DNA of 44,082 bases from Collybiopsis luxurians FD-317 M1 (taxonomy: Eukaryota; Basidiomycota; Agaricomycetes; Agaricales; Omphalotaceae): assembly GCA_000827265.1 (NCBI GenBank), contig KN834774.1:212784-256865 (forward strand). Direction: 5' to 3'. Within the stretch, counting starts at the first letter, position 1; every line of letters begins with the position of its first letter. This document shows, piece by piece, positions 23,114-31,686 of this stretch. The translations under genes and the position numbers were made by a program. The notes under the pieces are model-generated. The model was not told the DNA's origin, did no database searches, and saw only the letters and a program-made list of their open reading frames with translations.

Positions 23114-24193
23114 ATGTGCGAACAGTTTTGGTATGTATTTGTTTTGAAAACTCGGTAACTTTTGACCACATGCAATAAATAGCTCATCTACGAGCGAAGA
23201 AAATGCATTAGATGTCTGCCCTGATAAGACAGTTCAGCGATTACAATCAATGATGGAACTTGTGCGTATTTTTTGGCTACTCTGCCGGTGATTTTTGATG
23301 CGATTACAAAGGCAAAAGAGCTGGAAAGTCAATTTACCGAACATTTCTGTACGAAGCTTCGAAACAATTGGCATTGGTAGATGGCTAGATGACGAAGTTA
23401 TAAACTATTTTGTTACCAAGTGGTGTTCCAAGTCTCAAACCACTCTGGGACTAAACACTTTCTTCGCGTGCAAGTTTCTTTTCGAAGGGAGTTCGTGTAT
23501 TTCTGCCAACAGCGTTGAACATTTAACATCAGAACATGAGAGTAGGGTGCGAAAATGGTGCCTCGCTGCCAAGGTAAGAGGCTGTATTTAGCTATCTGGT
23601 AATGTTCACTGATCCCAGGCTAGAAAGCGCAAAATCTCTCGAGCTGGGAGTCTGTCTTCATTCCAATCAATGAGAGTAATTCTCATTGGTATTCCGCTTG
23701 CATCAACTTCCGGCTCCAACGGGTTGAAATATATGACAGTCTTCGTGAAGTCTACCTTAAAAGCCGAGAGAACCCTGTTCAACTGAGAAAAAATACGAAA
23801 ACCATGCTAGTGAGTACCTACGCTGCTTGAGATTTGTCCCCTGAATTAACTCGAGCAGGTTCTGATGTGGCTTACAGAAATACTCGGTCGTATGAGAGGG
23901 GAAAAAGTCCGGTTGAGGAACAATCCTTATACCACGTGGCGGTTCGATCCTCACGCCAAAGTGCGCTATTTACTACTTAACTCGTGTCACTCATTCTACA
24001 TCGTCTTCTAACCCAGGTCCCCTTTCAATCTAATAACTTTGACTGCGGTGTACATACACTCTGGCATCTCCAACATGTCATCGAGTTGGGAGTGGTTCGT
24101 GAAGATTGCAATTTACCTAGCTTAGACTTCGGCGGCGACATGTCCGGAAAACGTTTAAGACTCGCGCAGGAAATGCTGGAGGACAGTCTCTAG
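23114..24193 (+). CDS. Ulp1-type SUMO peptidase (C48 family), complete
   Basis: Cysteine peptidase predicted to process SUMO or remove it from target proteins. I spliced exons 23114-23130, 23183-23261, 23319-23573, 23624-23809, 23859-23960 and 24017-24193, giving 271 codons plus stop with no interruption. The family signature is complete. GRWLDDEVINYF is the substrate-contact start, and IPINESNSHWYS carries the catalytic His. RVEIYDSLRE carries the Asp, and NNFDCGVHTLWH has the Gln/Asn-region followed by the nucleophilic Cys. It is short compared with cellular Ulp1/Ulp2 and consists of little beyond the protease core, as expected for transposon-borne C48 peptidases. Such peptidases accompany several eukaryotic DNA transposon groups; their role in transposition is unproven. 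Confidence 0.85.
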
Positions 24194-24681
24194 GCTTCAG
24201 CTCTGTTTTGGCTGGAGGACTGATGAATATCAACGTGAATAAGTCATTGTTGACGTTGGTGCCACATTAAGAGACGGGATATTATTATGAGTCTTAAAGC
24301 ATGACACAAAGCACTAGTCAAACCGTGATGTAATCGTACGAATTGAATGATGCAATTCTAATCTTGTTCCTTGCTCTCACCATTCCTGACGCGTCGAATT
24401 CATTCCACAGTTAGATGTCCAAAGACGTAAGATTCATTTTGACTTATTTTTTTTTTCTTCCTCAGATAAGGTTCAAGGATGTCTGTCGTTCGTCTAGCGG
24501 CGACGGACTCCCGGTTCTGGTTGCTCAGAATGTCAAGCCTGCTTAATTTCCATAAAGTCGTCGTTTGTCTATCAGCGACGACTTAGAATGGCTGAATTTG
24601 ACATGAACTTCTTCTAACCTTTCCTAGTGTTTTTTTTTTCCTTTTGCGCCTCACTTTTGTTCGTTTCTGACTGCGGTACAG
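24194..24681. other. Spacer between Ulp1 and TET/JBP-like genes
   Basis: No complete gene is supported. An ATG at 24415 followed by a GTAAG donor could be a tiny first exon of the next gene. Two related GTCG-rich hairpin segments lie near 24485-24510 and 24555-24582. Confidence 0.35.
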
Positions 24682-26470
24682 CTGCAAGAAAAGGATCAAC
24701 CTTTGAAAGCCACATTATTGGCTCTGGATACTGACGTTGGTAGACTAGATGAACCATCAGCAGACCAAAGAGAACGAACAACGGCGGATATACCTAAGGA
24801 AAGGTAAGTGTTAAACTTGATCCGACTTGCTAAATTGTTAATATAGAAGGGACACAACCGCGTATTCTCAGAACGATAGATCTCGATCTCGATGCTGCTT
24901 TTGGCAGCTTGGACGAGCCTTTGACTGACTTTGAAATGGACTCAGAGGATGAATGACTTAAGCAGGGATCTGAGTAGGAACTTCCCTACGAAGAAAAGAA
25001 GAGGCAGGTAAGTTTTGTATTCAATCTGACTGTCCAGATCATTAACACTATCCTTCTCCAAAGAGGATGCAATAAGGCTAATATTACGAGGGGAGTTCAA
25101 CAAAGGGCAAAGAATTTAGTCCGTATCGCCCAGCAGAGGACCAACACCAGTAAGCCAGAAAATAAACCAGATCCTTTTCACATTTCGGACCGAAGAATCT
25201 AGAAATTTTCAATAACTTCGATTTCTCAAGAGCGACCAACGAGACATCCACAGTGCGGCGGAAGTTCCAGGAACGGCTGATAGCACCTAGGGAGAGAACG
25301 GTTTGGGGAGAGGATGATAAAGACATATCAAGAAGGGCAATGAGTGCAGATGGCTACGATCTGGTGTACCACTTCCCTGGTGGAATAAGTCCTAAGGCAA
25401 AGGTATGGATTTGACACCGTCCCCAATTTTTCCTTTGCTTATAAATATATTTAGAAGGTTTTGACCGACCTCTTAATTGATTACGGTGAAGCCCTGGACA
25501 TCAAAGTCACGCCAACTGCGGACAAATTCCATCGAAACAACCCTAACTCTTACATCGAGAAGAGAGGCGAAGTCGCTGGCGTCGTCCACTTGGTACGATG
25601 CTGGCATGGTATTGGGAGACCGGTATGTTCTCTTGTCTCTAGTTCCGGATATCATCACGTCTAATTTGGTAGGATCTCGACATGGTGATTTCACGCGATT
25701 TCACCAAGTCAGGCAAAGCTTTCAGTAAATCCCTGGAACTCTTGGACGAACTACAAGTTTTTTCCCGAGGCATCAACTCTTTTCTGCAAAACATAGACCC
25801 GATTCAACATGCCTCCCTAGAAGCAGCGAGAACTCGAGCAGAGGAGAAGTACACCTACGTCAAACTGGTAGATTCAGTAGACCCTCTTCTGATGGAAGGT
25901 CGCGCCGTGATGTGGAATCGTATGACACCCGACCATAAAGACACTCGAGATCCCGAAGTCGCATGGGCCGCTCTGGCCGTACTGGGCCAGATAAAGTCTG
26001 GGTGGCTGATATTTCGTCAGTTAAATCTCAAGGTTCGCTATCGGCCAGGAGATATTGTTTGGCTCAGAGGAGCGATTTTAGATCATGAGGTAGACGTATG
26101 GGAGGGAGAGCAACGAATTTCAATTGCTCATTTCACCCATAAATCGTATTTCGATGATCTGAATGTGACTTGTTTGACGGCTCGCGGTGCGATACCCACG
26201 GATCCTCCTACTGTATTGTCTGGTTCTTTTATCGAGAATTCGCTCAACAGGAAAAGGAAACGAAACGAGATGGTCGAAGGAGATTCTGTGCATTTGGGCG
26301 GGGTAAGAGAGGCAGATGGCTATAGAGCAAAGAGAAAGAGAACTAGATCAGCCCTGAGTCGTCAGCACTATAAGGTAAGTTGCTCTAGGTGTCTATGTTG
26401 CCGATTTGAATTTCTTCCACAGGCTGCGAAAAAGAAGGTTGCGGAGGCTCTACCAAGGACGGAAGGATGA
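24682..26470 (+). pseudogene. TET/JBP-like 2OG-Fe(II) dioxygenase; N-terminal exons carry six stops
   Basis: TET/JBP enzymes oxidise 5-methylcytosine or thymine in DNA. The C-terminal exons (25455-25622, 25673-26374, 26423-26470) are free of stops. They contain an H-x-D motif in PDHKDTRDPEVAW (His 25934-25936, Asp 25940-25942), the strand pattern WAALAVLG, GWLIFRQL and YRPGDIVWL, then a distal His in ILDHEVDVW (26084-26086) and an Arg ten residues later (26114-26116). These are the expected metal and 2OG ligands, and the layout resembles fungal TET/JBP proteins. A Lys/Arg-rich tail follows. In exons 24847-25007 and 25064-25402 six in-frame stops occur at 24954, 24975, 25073, 25079, 25151 and 25163. 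Each is one C-to-T step from CGA, CAG or CAA. An in-frame ATG at 25340 could still yield 326 residues including the whole domain. The first exon boundary is uncertain. Confidence 0.6.
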
Positions 26471-26609
26471 TGTTACTCAATATCAGTAATGTTAGTTCGT
26501 ATCATTGACATTTTAAGCTGTTTCGCAATTCTATAGGAGGCATTCCACGCCCCAATGTACATACCGCAGGCCATATCTATGATTTTTTTCTGCTCTTCGG
26601 TCCCGTAGT

Positions 26610-27525
26610 TTCGTGGTTTTCACCCACCTTCACCGTCACCCTCGTACTCATATCCCCCATCCTCTACTCACCCACCTCCACTTTCACTCTCATTCTCATA
26701 TCCCCCATTCTCTCCTCACCCACCTTGACCCTCACCCATCTCCTCATCACNNNNNNNNNNNNNNNNNNNNNNNNNNNNNNNNNNNNNNNNNNNNNNNNNN
26801 NNNNNNNNNNNNNNNNNNNNNNNNNNNNNNNNNNNNNNNNNNNNNNNNNNNNNNNNNNNNNNNNNNNNNNNNNNNNNNNNNNNNNNNNNNNNNNNNNNNN
26901 NNNNNNNNNNNNNNNNNNNNNNNNNNNNNNNNNNNNNNNNNNNNNNNNNNNNNNNNNNNNNNNNNNNNNNNNNNNNNNNNNNNNNNNNNNNNNNNNNNNN
27001 NNNNNNNNNNNNNNNNNNNNNNNNNNNNNNNNNNNNNNNNNNNNNNNNNNNNNNNNNNNNNNNNNNNNNNNNNNNNNNNNNNNNNNNNNNNNNNNNNNNN
27101 NNNNNNNNNNNNNNNNNNNNNNNNNNNNNNNNNNNNNNNNNNNNNNNNNNNNNNNNNNNNNNNNNNNNNNNNNNNNNNNNNNNNNNNNNNNNNNNNNNNN
27201 NNNNNNNNNNNNNNNNNNNNNNNNNNNNNNNNNNNNNNNNNNNNNNNNNNNNNNNNNNNNNNNNNNNNNNNNNNNNNNNNNNNNNNNNNNNNNNNNNNNN
27301 NNNNNNNNNNNNNNNNNNNNNCTCCTCACCCCTCATCCCTCATCCTCATCCCTCATCCCTCACCCTCATCTGTCCCTCACCCTCATTCTCATCATGCACC
27401 CTCACTCCTCACCCCTCATCCCTCATCCTCATCCCTCATCCCTCACCCTCACCTGTCCCTCACCCTCATTCTCATCATGCACCCTCACTCCTCACCCCTC
27501 ATCCCTCATCCTGACATCCTCATCA
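26610..27525. repeat. CCTCATCC-type minisatellite containing a 571-nt assembly gap
   Basis: Pyrimidine-rich tandem DNA. To the right of the gap a unit of about 86 bp (ending CACCCTCATTCTCATCATGC) is present twice in near-identical form, itself made of CCTCATCC sub-repeats. To the left is a related CACCCACCTTCACC-type array. The run of N covers 26751-27321, so the true array length is unknown. Apparent open frames across the gap are artefacts. Confidence 0.85.
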
Positions 27526-27625
27526 AATGAAGGATACATGAGAAATCAGGGCTAATGATCTGGTAATGGATATCTAATCTCATGATTGGTAATGATGGAC
27601 ATCTAATCTAATCATGAGGCAAGAA

Positions 27626-27706
27626 AAAAGGGCAAGAGAAATTCTTAGTACGTACATTAGTAGATCAACCATTGTATATTGGATGGTACACTACTCCGAG
27701 TAGCAC
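27626..27706 (-). repeat. Right terminal inverted repeat, 81 bp
   Basis: Ends CACTACTCCGAGTAGCAC and mirrors 15770-15850 with a single mismatch. The flanking bases (left ...GACTAGT, right AAACAAG...) show no shared target duplication. Confidence 0.85.
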
Positions 27707-27784
27707 AAACAAGTAAAAAATGAAGTGATGCGTATATTATCAGAGGCATATTCTGCCCGCCGGATTTTTCTTGTAATTCCAGTG

Positions 27785-27965
27785 TGACTAGTATTCGACT
27801 AACGCGTCAGACACTAGTCCAGTATAAGTACAAGATGCGTCAAGGACTAGTCCATTGATACCTGGATAGGAAAATTGGCGCCAAATCACTGGTAGTATTC
27901 ATGTGTCTTGTACTGGTACTGGACTAGTTTGCTCAATATAGCCGAATGAGGGAATGGACTAGTGC
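27785..27965. repeat. ACTAGT array upstream of the Plavaka transposase
   Basis: Five spaced copies (GTGACTAGT, CACTAGTCC, GGACTAGTCC, GGACTAGTT, GGACTAGTG) lie between the right inverted repeat of the cargo element and the transposase start. They match the arrays inside the cargo element and so tie the two halves together. Confidence 0.75.
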
Positions 27966-28062
27966 TAATATCAACCATGAGAACTATTGGGCGCTAGTTC
28001 ACCTAGCCACGTATCCTCCGAAAACCTATCATATCTGCCAGCACCTACACATTTGTCCCCTT

Positions 28063-31000
28063 ATGTCATTCCAGTGCTTTGTGTGTGATCAAAGGTTCAA
28101 GAGATCACAGGATCGAAGCGCTCATATTCGACAGAAAAAGGACAAAAGTCATCGGAAATATACTCTGCAGCAGGAAAAGCATGTAACCACTCAGTTTTCC
28201 GCCACCGTACAAGCTACCACCTCTGCTGCTGCTTCTGTTTTCTACACGCATCCTCATACCATGAAGGTACCATCTTCTAATATTAATGATGTGGATCAAG
28301 ATGATCTCCCCTCGTCGAGGGACATGAACATTGATCTCGGTGACACGTCCGACCCATATTTGGATGAAGAGGGCAGTATTGTAAGTGAGGATGACCAACC
28401 GGTCGAGGATACTGAGGACGTAGAAAATGAGGAAGTTTTGGCTAATTTCATGGAGGCGGCTGCTCTGGCACTAGACGGCGTTGACTTGGAGGAGATTGGG
28501 AAAGTATTCAGCTTCCTACCCAACCCAGATCTGGAGGATGTCGCGGAGGGAAAAGCTGGTCCCGGGCCATCCACTGCAACATATCGTGCAAATTTTCGAC
28601 GCACATTCATCAACGGTACAGATTCGCGCACTTATCAATGGCATCCCACCGCAGGAAAAGTTGTCCGGCAAGAACCTGTACCTCAGGCTCGTTGGCAATC
28701 ATTGTTTTCTGGGGAAGACAGCTCCGGTGACTCCGAGTATAAACCTTTCAATGATCGCCTTGATTGGGAATTAGCCCAGTGGGCCGTGCAAGAAAAAATC
28801 CCTCATAAGTCTTTTGATCGCTTACTCAAGATTCCTCAGGTAGTCTATCTTTGACATTGTATTGAATAGTACTGACGACGCGCATATGAAGGTCAAGGAG
28901 CGCTTGAATCTGTCTTACTCGAATTCACGATCTATGCTCCAGCAAGTTGATGCTTTGCCAGAGCGCTGTGGGAAGTGGTATACCAAACAATTTTCGTTCA
29001 AAGATCGGCCTGACGAGCACTTTACCGTACGCCACTGCGATCCTATCGAAGCGATCAGAGGACTCTGGGGCGATCCCGCTTATGCTAATGATCTCGTCTA
29101 TAAGCCGGCCAAGATGTTTCGGAGAGCTGAGCAGACTGAGGAGGAACGAATCTACGCTGAAATGTGGACCGGTGGGTTCTGGAACGCCGCCCAGGTAGGT
29201 CTTTCTATATTTATTTTTTCTGCTGCGTTCTAAAAGCATCAAGTCTGCCATTCCTGAGGGAGGGACTGTCGCTCCCGTCATTATTGCATCTGACAAAACT
29301 CAACTCACCCAGTTTTCGGGGAACAAAGCAGCTTATCCCGTATATCTGACTATCGGCAACCTTCCTAAGTCTCTTCGACGCAAACCGAAGATGCGGGCTT
29401 GCGTTCTCATCGCTTACCTTTCGGTGGACAAGATTTCAAAGGGCGGCATATCGAAGACAGAACTCCGACTACGCAATTACGAGCTGTTCCACAGATCCAT
29501 GGCTGTCGTTCTAGAGCCTCTCAAAGCTGCAGGAAACCCCAAAGGGGGTGGAGTGGAGATGGTTGGCGGGGATGGCGCAGTGAGGAGAGTATACCCGATT
29601 CTCGCCGCCTACGTCGCGGACTATCCAGAACAGTGTCTAGTCAGCTGCACAAAGTATGGAATGTGTCCAAAATGTCGGCGAAGAGCCGACGAACTCGAGC
29701 TCCCTACCCCGGGAGAGAAGCGGAAACAGAAATGGACGTATGAGGTTATCAAAGGAGCTCGTACTCGAGGTAAGGTTTCAAAAGTGCATGCCTTGTGCAT
29801 GGAGAATGACGTGGCAGGTGGTAAATATGAGCCGTTCTGGGTGGGCTTCCCTCTTGTGGATATCCACCGTTGTATCACTCCCGACGTCCTCCACCAGCTA
29901 TACCAGGGAGTACTGAAACACCTTATATGGTGGGTTCAAGAGGTGATGGGCGAAGGCGAGCTGGACTGCAGAATCCGATCTCTTCCGCCTGCCTGTGGCG
30001 TCCGCCATTTCGAAAACGGTATATCTGCTCTAGCCCAAGTTTCAGGAACTGAGCGAAAGCACATGATTAGGATCTTGCTTTCCTGTCTAGTGGGGAAGAT
30101 TGACCCTAAAGGTATCATAGCCTGTAGGAGTCTACTGAACTTCGCACACCTGGCTCAATACCCTTCTCACGACGAGGAGACTCTTGGCTACATGCAGGAG
30201 GAGCTAGACAACTGGCACAAACATCGGTCATATTTTATCGAGAAAGGTCCACGAGAAGATTTTAACATTCCGAAATTCCATTCTCTTTTGCACTACATTG
30301 ATGCTATACGTTGGTTTGGCACTACCGACAACTATAACACCGAGATGTTTGAACGCTTGCACATTGACTTCGCAAAAGAAGGCTGGAGAGCTAGCAACAA
30401 ACGCGACCACTTCCCCCAAATGGTAAAATTCCTCTCCAGACAGGAAAAGATTGCGTCCCATGATTTCTATCTATCTTGGATAGACGAATCTCCGAACGCT
30501 GAAGGTAACGCTGAAGAGGAAGAAACTGAAATCAAAGGTGGTAGCGAAGACTCCACAGTGAGTCTCTCAGTTCGAGGGAAGGAAATCAAGGGAGATTTGT
30601 GGAATAGATCGACAAGAACAATTGGCCAGATCATTTTGGCGAAACTCCCCCAAGAGCCAAAAAAGAGTTTGTCCCAAATATTAATCTCACACGCGGCGCC
30701 TGGGTTCTTGTCGCAACTGAAGCTTTTTCTCAACTCCCTCCTACCTTCCTCTCAACAGGTTTCCAAGTCTTACGCACTTCAGAGTCCTCTCCCCTTTACC
30801 ACCTTGGACATTTGGCACCATTATAAATTTATTCCCACCAATATGTTCGACGATGAATCAGATGGTATATGAGAAACTGTCAAAGCTGTTCCTATTTTCA
30901 GGGATGCGCTTATTCCACGATTTGATACCGTGATTGTGCTGAACTCGGACAAAGCAGAGTCGACCGCTGTCCAAGGTTCTGCTGTTTTTATTATTTTTTT

Positions 31001-31391
31001 GTCTGAAACTGATGTCGCGAGCTTAGGGTGCAGAGTCGGAAGACTCAAGATCATTTTTTGTCTCCCCAGCGAGGTAGACCGGTATGGTTTCCTTGAACCT
31101 GCCCCTTCGGAATGGCCAAAAGATCTGTTGGCATACGTAACGTGGTTTACCCCTTTCAAAGCCTCACCCGACGATGTAACTGGCATGTACCGAATCCAGC
31201 CAGCAAAAGATTCGAAAGGTCAGGCGCAAGGCTCTATCATCTCACTCACAGACATCCGGCAAAGCTGTATGCTCACACCTAGTAAGACTTCTTGGGATGG
31301 GACTTGGAACATGAAAAATATTCTTGATGAATGTGACTCGTTTTTTGTAAACAACTTCCAGATTAAGTATGCCTATCAAACAATTTATTGA
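28063..31391 (+). CDS. Plavaka-type transposase (CACTA-related), one nonsense codon
   Basis: DNA transposase of the basidiomycete Plavaka group. Exons are 28063-28839, 28892-29194, 29244-30975 and 31027-31391, for 1058 codons if the internal stop is read. The N-terminus is a C2H2-like finger (FQCFVCDQRFKRSQDRSAH), followed by an acidic region. The DDE-fold core has an Asp in IIASDKTQLT, a second in TPDVLHQLYQGVLKHL, and a Glu in YNTEMFERLHIDFAKEGWR. A CPKCRRR knuckle lies between. The tail (RFDTVIV, KYAYQTI) is also typical. TGA at 30870-30872, one C-to-T step from CGA, interrupts the frame after codon 902, beyond the catalytic core. A truncated but catalytically complete protein is conceivable. 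It sits between two ACTAGT arrays. Confidence 0.9.
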
Positions 31392-31454
31392 AACCAGATT
31401 AATTTTGTCCATATCATCCACCGAGGTCGAGGTCGCCTATTAATTCTAACCGTG

Positions 31455-31520
31455 TCTGTGCTGGACTAGTGTCGGATGCGTGAAACAGACCGGACTAGTG
31501 CCGGGCACTGGACTAGTGTC
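31455..31520. repeat. ACTAGT array downstream of the Plavaka transposase
   Basis: Three copies in the same orientation, CTGGACTAGTGTCGG, CCGGACTAGTGCCGG and CTGGACTAGTGTCGA, spaced about 20 bp apart. The extended word CTGGACTAGTGYCG is the best-preserved form of the motif. Confidence 0.8.
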
Positions 31521-31636
31521 GAACGCGCCCACGAGACTCATGAGACAATTATTGAAACCGAACTTATCACGATCCACCCAGCACGAGTCATAACGAATCA
31601 TATCATCAAAACTCAACCGAGTCAGGACCCGATTCG

Positions 31637-31646
31637 CTATATATAC
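31637..31646 (+). promoter_or_regulatory. TATA box of the DUF6532-like gene
   Basis: CTATATATAC about 40-50 bp before the ATG at 31687. It has the same promoter geometry as the deaminase and small basic protein genes. Confidence 0.5.
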
Positions 31647-31686
31647 GAGTACCAGGTCAGACCTGTCGTTTGATCTCAGCCCTACC

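Larger units (their letters stand above)
15770..27706. mobile_element. 11.9-kb putative cargo transposon bounded by 81-bp inverted repeats
   Basis: The outermost 81 bp at each end are inverted copies that I can align with one mismatch (CATCTAAT against CATCCAAT). The segment holds five spliced genes: JmjC-like oxygenase, OTT_1508-like deaminase, small basic protein, Ulp1 peptidase and TET/JBP-like oxygenase. ACTAGT arrays lie between JmjC and deaminase and between deaminase and the small gene. CpG is visibly more frequent than in the flanks. No transposase lies inside. A Plavaka transposase begins 360 bp beyond the right repeat and is flanked by the same ACTAGT motif. The segment is therefore either a non-autonomous cargo element mobilised by Plavaka, or part of a larger rearranged element of about 18 kb (15.7-33.8 kb). 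No target-site duplication was seen. The assembly gap at 26751-27321 falls inside. Confidence 0.65.

Noticed and set aside
24480..24590. GTCG-rich hairpins considered as a structured RNA
   Set aside because: The stems are short and imperfect and no conserved RNA family is suggested; left as unexplained spacer sequence.
26613..27555. Long open frames on both strands across 26.6-27.5 kb
   Set aside because: They consist mostly of unknown bases in the assembly gap plus CCTCATCC minisatellite; there is no real coding evidence.
15770..27706. Reading the 12-kb segment as a Starship-type element
   Set aside because: No tyrosine recombinase with a DUF3435-like domain was seen, and it has inverted terminal repeats, which Starships typically do not rely on.
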